Shown here: positions 48,272 to 60,714 of the stretch, one piece after another
How the letters are laid out: every line of letters starts with the position of its first letter
How positions within the stretch are numbered: position 1 is the stretch's first letter
Assembly (NCBI GenBank): GCA_037892935.1
Contig: JAYXKI010000009.1
Location: 558,001 to 622,000, forward strand
Length of the DNA stretch: 64,000 bases
Origin: Phlebopus portentosus
Lineage: Eukaryota; Basidiomycota; Agaricomycetes; Boletales; Boletinellaceae
Direction of reading: 5' to 3'
The notes under the pieces: model-generated
Database searches by the model: none
Seen by the model: only the letters and a program-made list of their open reading frames with translations
What the model was told of the DNA's origin: nothing
Made by a program: the position numbers and the translations under genes

Positions 48272-50667
48272 TCTTCAAATTAAATTGAAAACAATGTGTG
48301 CGATTTCGGATTCTTTCTCGTAACACGTCCTTGATACAACCATACTACTAGCTGTGCGGCATTTCCCTAGTCGCATTGACGAGAAGCGCTGACGGGCTTC
48401 AAGTTGAGAACCGTCCTCAGAATCCCCGGATGAACTTGAGCTTGTCCGACTAGTACATCCTCCCTGCTGCCGCCTGAATATTTAGCTTCCGCTAGCCTCG
48501 TCTCTCCGTGCCCTCTCATCAGCCCTCTCATCCTCAAAGCGACTTTCATCTTGCTCGGAAACGGTCCATTCAGTGCCTAGCAGGCTACTTAGCTCGATCG
48601 CTCATGCACATTATCCCAATGGATGGACATAATCCCCCGAAATTCCGACTGCCGCTTCCCGAATTCACAAATCCCGTCGTCCTTACGTTTGTCATGATTA
48701 GTACTGTGCTCTTGCTTGTCGTGTCGTACCATCCGACCTGCCATGCTCAGCCGAACATTGCTAGTACTGTACTAGTATACCGGGCAGCCACGGACCTCGG
48801 ATATTTAACGGATTATAACCGCGGTACTGACGCTTGCGCTAGTCCTGTCGATGGTCAACGTTCGCCGTCTGACGGAAGGTAAAAACATTAAGCAAGACGG
48901 TCTCGGCACTCAAGAGAATGAAGAATATCCTTCTCGAACCGACGCTTGACCGCTGTACGTACGTGTACGAGTGTACGTCGAGATCGCTCCGAGAGACGTG
49001 TCGATCCCCGGAGCACTCGTGCGTGCTCCTCGCAGGTCTGGGAAAGCGAATCCGGCGGGTAAACACCTGTAAACACCCGTCCATCCGTCAAGACAAACTA
49101 TGTCTGACGTTTTGTGCTAATCGTGGCGCAGGGCATCTAAGTATAGTATAACGATAAGGACAAGTCCGAGTCCGAGCGATAACGCGGCGGCAAACAGCGT
49201 GTGCGTGCGGGGACGCCACCACCGACGTCCGTCCGGTCACCTGCATAGTCGTCGTTCCGGCTACTTACTTATTCACTCACTTACTATGGACTGGGATCTG
49301 TGGCGGCACCGTTACACATGGCATGGAACCCCCGCGTTCACATTCGCATTTCGCATTCGTGTCTGTCCTCCCCGAGTTCCGCAACGTCGAGCTGACTACT
49401 GAGCTGGTGAGATAGCGAGCACTCCGAGCCCCGGTGCTACCCGAATCAATCAATGCGAAAGTCTTGAGACCGCGCTGTTCAGCTATCTTTCCTTCCTTGC
49501 TTTGACAGGCGTCAGGACTACGGTAGTTGTTACGGAACTCCGGCGACGTTCGTCCGTGTCCCGTGCCTTCTTCTCTTTCTTCTCTGCCAGTGCTAGTGGC
49601 TTCGGATCGACGTTACATGTACAGCACTACGTATAGACGGATGACGTTTGTCTCTGATCTGACAAGTTCATACCGGACGCCATGCTAGACCCTTTTACTC
49701 CAGCCTAGTGTATACGGAGGTTCGGAGCGGGAACAAAACCCTTTCTCGATCGCGCTATAATTATCTACAGCTGCTACGGACTGACTGACTGACGGATCTC
49801 CCTGTTACAGCGTCGGGGGGTTCCGAGACCAAAATATATTATACGGATAGTCGGGTGCGCGGGTAAACTCCCTATTGATGCGCGTTCCGCGGGTCTACAT
49901 ACGTCGTTCGTATTTACAAACTTAAAAGACTTCAAGATCGAGCTGGACTGGGCACTTTGAAACACCAATACTACCTAGGAAGATATTATCAGTCGGTCGG
50001 GAGAATCAACAATATCAGTCCTAATATAGTGGCAAGAACGAACGGATCTGCGTATCTACATATCTATATGCCCCACAGGTATCTTCAATCGTTATCAATA
50101 GCGCTCGTGGAGCCGTCGACTTGTTCTATCGCCTCGTGTCTTCGACTGAGGCGCTACCTCCTAAAACTCTCAAAGTGCTAATATCGCCCGGTATACAATG
50201 TATATTGTACTTTCCGATAGACCATCGCCTCTGACCACGACTCCGACTCCAAGTCCGACTCTGACTACGACTCCGACGCGTACGAAGCTTCTTATATCAG
50301 ACCTTCTTGATCACGAAGATTGAACTGATCTGGATGGGATTCAATTCAAATGTCCAATAAAGGAGAGAAGCGTATGTTCCTCATCTTAAGCTTCAAGTTT
50401 GTCCCCGTCCCCAACGCCTCGATCGCATCCGGCATCCCCAGCGCCCAGCGAGAAGTCATACCGTCTGATCATGGATGTATGTACATATTCATATAATAAA
50501 CCCTTCATGCACATAAATCACCCGACTTTATCTATCTATCTATCTACTTCTTCTCGCCTTACTGTAACTTACCGGAAGAAGTCCAGATCGTCGGTCCCCT
50601 TTCGCGCTACTTCACTTTGGATCTGTAGGACCTATTTCTAGCTTTATTTCAGGCGCAAGCCGCTCTC

Positions 50668-50697
50668 ACTTTGCACTTGCACTTGCACTTGCACTCA
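50668..50697 (+). repeat. (TTGCAC)4 hexamer repeat
   Basis: Four or so copies of a hexanucleotide; no coding frame uses it convincingly. Confidence 0.8.
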
Positions 50698-51462
50698 GCA
50701 CTAGTGACTAGTGTCCGAGAATTAGAATCAGAATCAGGACCCGAACAACTCACGGAATAATATTTAGGAAGCTCGGCATGCACGGAAAAAAAAGGAAGGA
50801 GAAACAACAAAACAGTACTAGACCCACGGACTCATACTTACGGTCCGCGTCGAATTTTGCCAACCGAACAGAAGAACCAAAAGAAAAAAGGGGGGAAAAA
50901 AAAAATCAGACCATCTTGCTGATACGACCTGGCTAGAAGCACTACGGTTCCTGAAGGCGTTCGGAGGACTCGAGCAATTCCAATTCCAAATCCAAATGCC
51001 GTGAATTGGAGGAAAGATAGAAATGGAGAATGTGAAAGCAAGGGTTACAGTAATGCTTGGCAGTCCACGACTGCTCTGCCATGGCGTAGATGGGTGTAGT
51101 ATCCAGATCTGGAGAGTTCTTTCTGGACGGCTGAGAGTTCGTACGTACACACTTACAAACCCTCCGTATGCCAAAGTCGCGACCTGGTCTTTGAAAGGCT
51201 TTATGAAACGCAATAAACCGTTTTCAGTCAAATGATACGTATGTATTGCATAATAAATTGCATAGGCATTATAAGCACATAATAATCTTGAGTGAGCGGT
51301 GAATCAAAGCAAAGTAATTCGTTCAGACTCGGAACGAATTACTGGCTGACATTGAAGGAAACAGGGGAAGACGAAAGTAATTAGAATTGAAAGCGAAAGA
51401 CATCTACTACGTTCTGTCTATTGTACTGTAGACCGAAGCAGAATTCTACATGACGTTCTCAT

Positions 51463-52732
51463 CTACTCGGTAAACCCGTTTTCGACGCTACCGTTCGCAT
51501 TCCCGTTCGCATTAGCAAACCCATTCACAGAAACACCTCCAACGAACTTGGGTCCAACGAAACCCTCCGGGCCCTGACTCACGCCCAAATCGCGCAACCG
51601 CCCACTCTGGAGCTCGTATATCCACCCATGGACATACACCTTCTTCGCCTCCCCGTTCGTCGCCCGCGCCCACACGTTCCGCATAACATCGCTATTGCAG
51701 ATGTTCTCCACTTGCACGCGGACGTTGGCTTCGCTGAGTGAGTTGAGCGTGTCGCCGTGCTCCATGCCCTCGCAAGAGGCATGGAATTCCGACGACCCCG
51801 CCAGGGCGACGAGCGGACCGAGCCATCGTGCGAGTGCAGAATCGGCTTGGAGATAATGTTTTGATTTTTTTTTCAGGGTTTACCATGGCGGATCAGATGT
51901 TGAGAGGAGGAAGTAATGTTGACGGAGTTAGTTTGTGATGCATACAGATAACGGAATGCAAGAAACAAATTTGGAAGGAAAGGATGGTGGCGTTGGAGAA
52001 GTAGTCAAGGAACACATGGAAGAAAGAAAACAAGCTCGAAGTACACGCGGTAACTCGAACTCACCTTTCGAGGGCTTCCCGTAAGAAGGTTTGTTGGCTG
52101 CATCATATGCGCCCGCAACGCCGCCACACTGGGTATGACCTACGACGACGACTGTTCGTTCGAGAAGAAAGGCAGTTAGGTTTGCGGCGATATATCAACT
52201 ACGGAGGTAAACATACCATGTTCGACACCGAGATGTTCTACAGCGTACGTAAGAACAGATTGTGCCGAGTCGTCATGGAGGTGGAACTGGCTGAAGAGAG
52301 AATCTTCTGATTCAGGATAATTCTCTATCGAAAGGTTGAAAAGGTAGCGACTTACTTCGCGATGTTCCTATGAACAAAGATTTCACCAGGCTTGCAAGCC
52401 ATAATCACGCTTTCGGGAACGCGTGAATCGGCACAGCCAATCCAAAGCACCTGATTCGCCCAGCGGAAGGCACGGATTATCAGTAAATGAACACATATCA
52501 GAAATGGACAGCAGCCAATGAGAGTGAACAACATTGACAGCCAATCAAATCAAGTGGGGTTAAGCGCTTGACCAATGGGAATGAAGGACGCGAGAGCTAT
52601 ACGGACCTTGGGTGCTTGCCCCTTTGCACACTCCGTGAAAAATTCAGGCTCGTACTTGGAAACGTCGGCCGCCCATTGCGCATTAGACGAGAGCAGACGG
52701 TTCAGTTCTGGAATGTGGGGCACAGTCGTCAT
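51463..52732 (-). CDS. Beta-class carbonic anhydrase
   Basis: Five exons: 52732..52607, 52450..52356, 52290..52217, 52151..52065 and 51845..51463; 254 residues. It catalyses reversible CO2 hydration and supplies bicarbonate for carboxylation reactions. Zinc ligands: Cys in CADSRVPE, with its Asp-Arg pair, and His and Cys in [19 protein letters not shown] and [12 protein letters not shown] are further family signatures. The final exon codes [30 protein letters not shown] and then a family-atypical Asn/Gly-rich tail ([15 protein letters not shown]). No mitochondrial presequence is evident, so cytosolic. Intron 1 uses a GTCCGT donor. No frame lesion. Confidence 0.95.
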
Positions 52733-53941
52733 CGTGAGCTTCTAACAAGCCTGATTGATGTAAAGAAGGGGGAAGAGCAAAAGCAGGCGGGAGAGAGAAT
52801 GATTGGGAGCTTATTGCGTAGAAGAAATGGGAGTTGAGGAGAGAGAAGGAAGAAGGAAGCTATAAGTACTGTGTCTGTGAGCACGGTCGGCAAGCTCAGT
52901 GTGAGTGCCGATGCCGGTGGTCGTCGGACGGTGGTTTGGCAACGGCTGGGACTGGGAGAGGCCAGACCTGTTCTTATAGCTGAACAGTGCGACCGCGGTA
53001 CCGGCAGGGTTATCGTGCTGCAGGTAATACCCGTCCGTAGGTGTGCGCGCGTGTATATAAAAATAAACAGGCCAGAGGCATAAAAGGGCCGAAATGGCCG
53101 TAGAAACACGGAAACGCAGGAGTAAGCGGTGGTTAGCAAAAGAAGCTCTGTGAGGGTGAGTATTGCAATAAAGACGCAGGACGTACGTAGCGACGAAATA
53201 GCTCGAAGAGGGCGCGAAGAACCATGCAGCATGAGCTTTTTAAACAAACAAAAATGTGGCGAGTAGAAGAGCAGCTAGTCCAATGCCAAGAACAGGAAAC
53301 CCAAGAACTCAAGAATTCAGACTTTACTTTGACAGAAAGATAATCCTTGGGTTTAGATACCTTTACTGCCTGCTTTCGATGATCAACGGATCGACGCTTA
53401 TTCGAGGATTACTTCATGCGGAAATACCTCTCTTGTTTTCTCTCATGACTTTCACATCCGTCAAAGGGCCGTGAAACCTCATCATCATCACAACAATTTG
53501 ATCCCGGTATCATACAACCATGAGAGCAATTATTGTCTATCGGATAGAAAGGGCCCCGGCGGACTCCGAACGGGCTCTCGTAACTCTCATTATAACCACC
53601 GATCGTCGCTTGTTAACTATGGTCTTCAGCACTGTCAAACAGCTCACTTCCCGTTTCATGCATGTTATCAAGCTTGCGTGATGGTATATAGTAGTTATCT
53701 TCAGAAACGGTGATCATGAAGACTATTCAAACGAATCAATTGACACTCAGTCATCCAATTGTCTCTGTTCCCGCATCTTGGATTAATTAATTGCTGTAAC
53801 TCTACGCTAACCATAAATCATGAAGACATTCCTAGAATGCGGGAATCTACCCCGCAATAAAACACACTACAAGAAAGCTTGGCCATCCCCTCAATCGCCC
53901 GACGAATCAGAACTACATACTGTAGCAAAGATCATCCACTC
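52733..53941. other. Intergenic, carbonic anhydrase to MFS gene
   Basis: About 1.2 kb; the left half presumably carries the carbonic anhydrase promoter. Short ORFs only. Confidence 0.5.
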
Positions 53942-56005
53942 CTATTTGACGAAGGCGACAGAGATGACTGCCATGAGGCACTGGGAACTCAGAAGACTCC
54001 AGAAGGCGTCTTGATAACCCTTGAATAACCCTTGAATAGTTTAGATGCAGGCACATCTGGAGGTAAACGGTTGTTGACGCCTATGGAGATCGTGGTCATG
54101 ACTGCGTATTATTCGTTGCGTCAAATCCTTCCGAGTCCTTCTGGAATTCAGAGTATAGCTAGGACTCACTGGCTAGACCGATCGTCGCTCCTAGCTGGAT
54201 GGAAGTATTCACCAATGCACCGACCACTCCCTACACACGAAATGTCACTCTTGATTTCATTGACGGATAGGGGCTGGTAATCCAGACACGACGTACCTCT
54301 TCTCCCGCCGGTGCACTCGCCATAACAGCCACGTTGACTTCAACGAATGCAATTCCAATCCCGATCATTCCGACTATCATTCCGGGGAATATATGACTCC
54401 AGTACTTATCCGGGGAATCGCCCAGGGCAAATAAAACGACCGACGCGGCCATGAATATTTGTCCGACGAAGAGTAGTTGCCTTCGGGGAAAGCGGGGGCC
54501 ATAGATTCCGCTGAGGGTGGCGGAGATACCGCCTGCGACGCCAATTGGTATACAATGCAACGAAGAAGCGAGTGGGGGACCACCCGAAGATGTCCTGTTT
54601 GACCCACGTTAGACGTGAAGGAATCTACTGATCTGGGTCGAATGGAAGTACCTGGAATATTTCGACCCGCTGGAGCTCGGATCCGTACAGGAACCAATAG
54701 ATGCTTCAAACCCGTGTCTATCAGTCACAGCATAAAGATAAGTTCATACAGCTCGAAGTATACCTCAGTGCATACACGAACAGAGGTACGACATTGGGGG
54801 TTCGCCATGTCCTCGGAGGGACAGCCGGGTCCGCTACTCTATACTCAACGAAGAAGAAGGCAACACCACAGACGACAGAGAGAACCAAGGTAGTGATGAT
54901 TTGTGGTTTGTCCCAGCCTACGAGCTCGCCGATGTAGCCGATGTTGTCTAAACGAGCTTACAAGAATGGCTACTATCAGAGATGGCATAGAATAGGATGA
55001 GACAGGCCGTTACTACGCCTACACCCGGTATGTCTATCTTACGGTTCTTGTCTGCTCGTTCACTTATATTGGAGCCAGGTAAGGCGAGAGCCGAGAAGGC
55101 ACATAACGGCAAGATCATAATAGCCATGAGGTAAAACACTGCGAAAATAACGTTTCAACTTAGCAAATAACATAATGCGACGCGCAGAGCGAACTACACG
55201 TACCCCATCTCCAGCTTATTCTAGACGTAAGCACGCCGCCCAGGACAAATCCAGCAGCATTTCCGACTGCCCCGCTAGCTCCGACTGCCGCTAGAGCGGA
55301 GAGGATGGTAAACGCAGCTCCTTCAAATCAAACCAAAACAACTTTTCATCAGCATCCAAACATACATACACACGTATCTGAAGGGGAAAAAATCGCTCAC
55401 CGATGCCCTGTACGGCTCTGAACACGATAAGCATTTTCGGATGCACGTAAACTGCGCAAAGGAGACTAAATATCCCGACAATCGCGAAACCGGAGACGAA
55501 TATCGGCTTGGCGTGGTAGATATCTGTGAGCCCCCCCCCCGGATGAGTTGGAAGGACGCGAACGTCAGGGTGTATGCTCCTACGACCCATTGAAGCTCGG
55601 ATGGTTTGAAGTCTAGTGCGTCGCCAATCTAATGCCGGGTACGTACTCAGCTACTAATCCTACTTGCAAGGAGTTTCAATTGATGAATACCTTCGGAATT
55701 GCGATGATCGTAGATGAGGAGACGGCGATGTCGAAGAATTGTGCGGAGCATAAGAGGGGACGAGAAGACGCCGTCGGAAGCCGCTGAGCTCCCCTTAGTC
55801 TCTGCCTCTCCTACTACCTTCGCTATTCATTCCTCTCTTTATCCGCCTCAGGTGCGCAGTCTTCAGCAACATCACCCTTCTGCACACTGGATTTTTCAAT
55901 GTCCAGTTTCGCATTGTCCCCAGCTTCGACGCTGTTCATCGACATTGTAAAGGAGGTGTTTTCGCTATTTTGACTATAGCCTTCTCTAGGAGCGAGAGTA
56001 TCCAC
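53942..56005 (-). pseudogene. DHA2-type MFS transporter, multiply frame-disrupted
   Basis: A 14-helix drug:H+ antiporter-like protein on the minus strand. Soluble N-terminus MDTLAPREGYSQNSENTSF, then AQFFDIAVSSSTIIAIPK, ELQWVVGAYTLTFASFQL, DIYHAKPIFVSGFAIVGIFS, VFRAVQGIG, AGFVLGGVLTSRISWRWG, IDIPGVGVVTACLILFYAIS, CWDKPQIITTLVLSVVCGV, AVPPRTWRTPNVVPLFVYAL, DIFGWSPTRFFVAL, PIGVAGGISATLSG, GDSPDKYWSHIFPGM and GVVGALVNTSIQLGATIGLA. Three breaks: a run of ten C at 55531-55540 (ten G on the coding strand) leaves FQL and LTDIYHAK out of frame; near 54556 FVAL and HCIPIG are out of frame, as if one of two GCATT units was lost; near 53991 TTCTGAGTTCC gives a stop where TGG would continue to LMAVISVAFVK and a stop at 53942. 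Probable multidrug or toxin exporter, likely non-functional as read. Confidence 0.7.
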
Positions 56006-56614
56006 TAGTCCGTTCAGAGGCTCGAGGGGAGGTTGTCTCTTTTTGGACAGAACGTCTTTTAGCGAGAAGGCTTAAGTGCTATCTGCGAAAGTTGCAAGGC
56101 ATTTCACTGACAGGATTTTCTGTGCTGACTCACTCATGTCCATCGGTAAGCGGATTATGGATAGCTCTATGGAGCCGGGAGGAATATGGACGAGTTTGAG
56201 GACATGTAGTGATTCGCGTGAAGATTGGAACGCCGGAGGGGTGCTTACAACGAATCGAAGGATTAATCACATGTTTATTGCTCCGACTTGCTATCGAGAA
56301 AGTAGTGTGATACCTAAGAATTCCAGCAGTGAGAAACTCAGCATTAGATTAACAGGTTGGTCTCGAAGTTCGATCGTGCTTTCAGGCCTAAAGTTGAAAA
56401 ATATATTTTGACCCTTAAGTGCGAAACTGCTTAAGTGCGACGGACCAAAGTCGTTACACCAATCTGCGTCTTACCATCTCGAACTCGTCGTGGTCAATTA
56501 CAGGCCAATTAATATTCAACAAACAAGCTCGCCAATACTGAATCCAGATCTTCACTTGATTCCGAGAACCAGACAGCTACATAAACAACGGAATCTCATT
56601 CACGAGACCAGTTA
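56006..56614. other. Intergenic, MFS to GH17
   Basis: About 600 bp; nothing recognised. Confidence 0.5.
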
Positions 56615-57981
56615 TCAACAAAACTTGCGTGCCTTGAAATTCCACTTGGAAGTTCCGTTAGAATACATAGCGCCCCAGCCAAGCACAGTGTCGTCCCAAT
56701 TGCGCCACATCCAGCCGATATTCTTCGGTTTGAAGAAGTCTTCGCAATGGCGGTCTAGTAGGTCCAGTATGCTTCTTCTGAGTTGACAGATGCGACCACG
56801 GCTGGACTGTTAGGCGCGTACTGTTCTTCGTTACTTGGCCAGCCCGTCTAAATGGAGTACCAGGACGTTAGTATACGGGATATCAAAACCATTCTTCAGT
56901 CTGAACGCACCTGAGTCACCAATAAAGGCTTTCCCTGTGCAATACTCGCGTAGTAGTCCATATCATTGAAAAAATCCGCCCAGGACGTATTGCTTCCACC
57001 ACTCTGAGCATCGAACGCAAAGTACGGGAAATTGTTGATCATGAAAAAGTCGACCGCGTCGACCATGGCAGTTATGTTTCCGGATATCTGCCATCCGTAT
57101 GCGAGCTCGGACGTCGAGACAGGTATATCGGAGAGGCCCGCAGCGGCAAAGTCGGCTTTCATCTGTCGGATGTAACTCGCGAGGTTATCAGCCGAACCGA
57201 AGTCGTTATCGAACAGTGGCTATTTAAATTATTGAGTCAAATCGTTTTATGCGCAGATTCTAGTGCGATATACCTCGTCACCTATGGAAGAAGACGTAAA
57301 TTTCCCGGTCTTTCAATTCCGGACGATTCAGCATACCGAGAGCAACTGCTAGAACAGGTCCAGGATTTTCAATCACAGCCTAGCGATTCAAGACTGATTG
57401 CTGTGGTCCGAATGCAATATATAAACAAGTACAAACGAACCTGAGTAACAGCTCTTATTTTTGGAACAGCTGTGCCAGCAAGCGTTTGGTTACCTATCAG
57501 AAGTGTCCAAGCGAGGGGTATAACGTTCAATCCAGCAAGGCCAGCAGCTTGAATGACCTCTGAAAGAAAGACGCTTTATAGACCGACATGCATGAAACCT
57601 GAATCACGAATAATACGCACGTCCGTAGTAAGATACATCGGTCCCGTCACCACAGTACTCAAAGGTAATAACGTTTCGTGCACCCTTCAAACGCATACGA
57701 CTAAAGTCCTTGAATAACTCGGATTTCGAAGGGCATTTCTAATAGATAATCATCAGTTAAAAAAAATCAAGTTTCGCAATGAGGCATTACTGAACACTTA
57801 CGGTGATCGAATATACGAAACCCTCGAAGCCGTACATGCTAGTGATTTTCTTCAATCGCGAAGATGATACCGTTCGTTCCTGCGGTCCCTGACTGGTTTC
57901 ATGAGCGGAAAGAGAAGGGTACGCTACCGCAAAATAATTTAGCAAGCCGAGAAGAGCTGAACAGAGCACAAGCAAGCGCAT
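56615..57981 (-). CDS. GH17-type glucan 1,3-beta-glucosidase-like protein, one frameshift
   Basis: Signal peptide MRLLVLCSALLGLLNYFAVAY from 57981, so secreted or wall-bound. After introns: YGFEGFVYSI, CPSKSELFKDFSRMRLKGA, TFEYCGDGTDVSYYG, VIQAAGLAGLNVIPLAW, VLAVALGDEPLFDNDFGSAD (acid/base Glu in GDEP), MKADFAAAGLSDIPVSTSEL, AVDFFMINNFPYFAFDAQSGG, PLLVTQTGWPSNEEQYAPNS and GWMWRNWDD, ending at 56615. GH17 enzymes cleave or transglycosylate beta-1,3-glucan in cell walls. An 8-nt exon (57281..57274) supplies the GDE. The usual nucleophile Glu of TETGWPS is Gln here. One base is missing near 56762: EEAYWTY-stop, where an added base gives EEAYWTLLDRHCEDFF and an open frame to the end. Some Agaricomycete members may naturally carry VTQTGWPS; I cannot verify this. 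Confidence 0.82.
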
Positions 57982-58981
57982 TTTACTCGTTCCGAGACCA
58001 CTGCCTAATGACTTGGCCAGCCAGAGAAACCGAAGACCTACGATCAAAAGCGACCCAGACGAAGAGTTATTATACGTGCCAGCGATGCGACATATTGCAT
58101 CACGCTGCACGCATGCATCCTTAATCGCTGAAACTTCTTCAGCGATCATAGCTCATACTACATCGGTCCCATGATGATTATAGAAGATGTAGATACAGCG
58201 ATGTGTTCTGAACCAGAAATCCAGGGCGACAAAGTACGTTTGAGGAAATGCCAGCGAGGATAGGAGGGCGCACGGGAAATTGAGAAGTTGCGAGGATGGT
58301 CTTGAGCAGAATAACAGAGCTTGGTCAGAATATTGAAGGGCGCTTCTAGATTCAGTATTAGCATGTGCTCAGATCACGACCGACTCGTCGAAGTCCGTCG
58401 TAATGCCGCAGAACCAGTGACTATTTCATCACCAGAATGCCATGATACACATTGGTAAAACCGCAGAAGTTGGTCAGAAAGATTTTGACGTAATCATGTA
58501 AGTGAGAATATCCGTCGACTTAGTTCTTTGCGTTCCATCTAGGATACGAAAGTAGGAAAAATCCACGTTCCTTGACGAAACTGCCAGCATGCAAAACTCC
58601 TGGCTCGCTAGCGATGTCTCTGGAGTGACGAAATAGTCACCCTCAGCTGATAAGGCGCGTTCGTCATGAGCACATACGTATGAGCGACATGGTAGTGGAC
58701 GAAAAGGCATCAAGAATACGTCCAGCCCTCAAGTTTTCATGTATTTGGCGATTGACGGTCTCGTGATTGACCAGTTCGGGGACGTTCCACTTCGGTTTCT
58801 ACCTTCAACACGTCTTGGTTCCGACCACCACGGGCTTGCCAGCCCAGCCCGAAATATTCTCTCTTTTCTCAGCAATACCCAGCGCTCTTTCAAATCAAAC
58901 TGCTCTTTTCCAACGCTCTTTTACCAGATCTCTCAAAAGAATCGGGTGGAAACGTGAATAGAACTGCGCAGTGCCACTCCC
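57982..58981. other. Intergenic, GH17 to HHCC gene
   Basis: About 1 kb between two divergent genes; it should contain both promoters. A minus ORF at 58474-58713 (MMPFRPLPCRSYV) has no recognised feature. Confidence 0.5.
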
Positions 58982-60714
58982 ATGTCTCCTAGGCCGAACC
59001 GACGATTCGGAGGCCAGAGTAGGACAGTGAACTTCAATTCTAGCAAGAAGGGGTCTACATTGAAGCAGTCTTTGGAGCAGTCCTCTGCTAATTCTAGAAC
59101 TGTGCTTGACCAGGAGCTAGGACACGACGGTCTTGACGATGCCACTCGTCCTCTCACTCCAATGGACTTGACTTTACCGCCTTTCAGGCTAGAGCAAGGC
59201 GAGGGCTCTCCACCAGGAAGCCATAATTATTCAGGAAATCTTGCTACACTCGCATGTCAAGCTATAGATGAAGACATTTTGGATGATGTCGAAGGCATGC
59301 CAACACGTGCTCAGTGGAAGTCGATTGTCGAAAGCTATCTCGCGTGCCTGCATCCCTCAAAGAGACACAAGTCTCTTATATCTCAGGAAGTTTACAAGAT
59401 GATCTTTCGGACTCTCAAGGATCCTGATGCTACGCGACTCGGGACTCCTCAGTTTCGCTTTTGGGCACGCAAGATGTTCCAGCTAGTCGAGGCTCCTAAT
59501 AACATACTTGTGGTCACTAATGCCGGTCGGCCGGTTGCAATCAAGGAGCATATCTATGACATCCTCTGTATGTGTCACTCTGAATGTGGCCATGGCGGTC
59601 GCGACAAGACGTGCAAGGTTCTGCGCGAATATTATACTTGGGTCCCTAAAGAGCTCATATCCAACTTCGTTAAAGAGTGCCCGACATGTGCACCGCGGAA
59701 ACTGGCGGCCTCGAAGTCAAAGGAGAAAAGAGCTGAGACGACTCCTGTTCCCTCAGAAGAGAGATTGTTGTGTGCCCCCCGCTTCTCTGTTGAACGTCTA
59801 CAGGACTTTGGTCAGCTCCGTCCCCTGTCTCGGATGGACCTCGCCAACTCAAGTTGCCCCCTCTTAATGTATACCCGTCTCCTGCGACATCTCAGGTCCC
59901 TACAGTCACTATGGCCAGTGAATGTGGCAGTCCTGGGAGCTATTTCATACAAGCGAAGTTTCCTGCCAATAACTCTGTCGTCACTCTTCCTCCTCTAAGT
60001 GGCGGTCTGGAAGGCACTTACAATGTATCATCAGACGCGAGCAAGCAGATGTCTCTCCCGCCTTTGATACAGTATCTCACTAGAAACTACGACTTCAAGG
60101 ATGAGCTACAGTACCCGGCCGATGAGGACTCCGGCGAAGGGCGTACCGAGCCGGAAATCCCTATTGATCCGGCTCTGTTTAGCACGGCCCCGACCAAGGC
60201 ACTTGGAAATGCATTGCATCTGCAGCTTCGCGCCCCGGCTCAACATGGTGTGACACATCAAGATGCGCAACTAGCTATTGATCCTGCTCTCACCCAGACA
60301 GAGAACACAGAGGCAACCTCGACGGTCACATGGGAGTTCCCGAGCGTCGCTAGTGTCTATGGCGGAGACGGAGATAGTAGTGCGCTGTACTCGGCTTCGA
60401 CTGCATCGGTTGGATTGCCAACGCCGTCTCAAAGCGCACAGATCTCTCCTGCGGGGTCCGGATATATTACCTCGCTCGAGTATTATTCACCTATGGCTCA
60501 GTCTACGCCAGGGTTTGATGGCGTTCAGTATGCTTATGAGAATAACGCGCCGATGCATTCAGATTTAGAGAAAGGCCCGAAGGTGAAAGCGGAAGATGGA
60601 CTCGCGCAAATTGCCTCGCCTCCTTTGTTCTCTCCCCGCCCCATCAAGGTAGAAAACACTCCGGCCGTATTGGAGATGGCAGCAGCAGAGTCGATAGAAG
60701 AGATCAGCAACTAG
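58982..60714 (+). CDS. Protein with integrase-type HHCC zinc finger, probable domesticated element protein, one frameshift
   Basis: Starts MSPRPNRRFGGQSRTV. Around residues 115-240 it has a helical RFWARKMFQLVEAP region, a VVTNAGRPVAIKEHIYDIL strand-helix unit and an HHCC zinc finger: CHSECGHGG (His-x4-His) and CPTC (Cys-x2-Cys), with REYYTWVPKELISNFVKE between. That is the integrase zinc-binding domain of Ty3/gypsy-type elements, but no integrase core (DDE), reverse transcriptase or LTR follows. The downstream half is low-complexity and proline/serine-rich and reads LPPLNVYPSPATSQVPT and IPIDPALFSTAP; it lies in the next frame, needing one missing base between about 59794 and 59830. Two IDPAL boxes and an acidic KVKAEDG and IKVENTP near the end look like a regulatory or SUMO-bearing tail. 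A nuclear role is inference. Confidence 0.7.

Larger units (their letters stand above)
46950..51462. other. Large gene-poor region
   Basis: About 4.5 kb without a recognisable gene. It should contain the P450-2 promoter at its left end. Several simple repeats occur: CGTC at 47828-47848, CT at 48254-48271, GACTCC-like at 50230-50280, TATC near 50520 and TTGCAC at 50668-50697. ORFs up to about 140 codons show no conserved feature. A non-coding RNA cannot be excluded. Confidence 0.5.

Noticed and set aside
54948..55000. Premature stop after YAISDSSHSCKLV in the MFS gene
   Set aside because: A 44-nt GT-AG intron joins it to CWDKPQIITT in phase.
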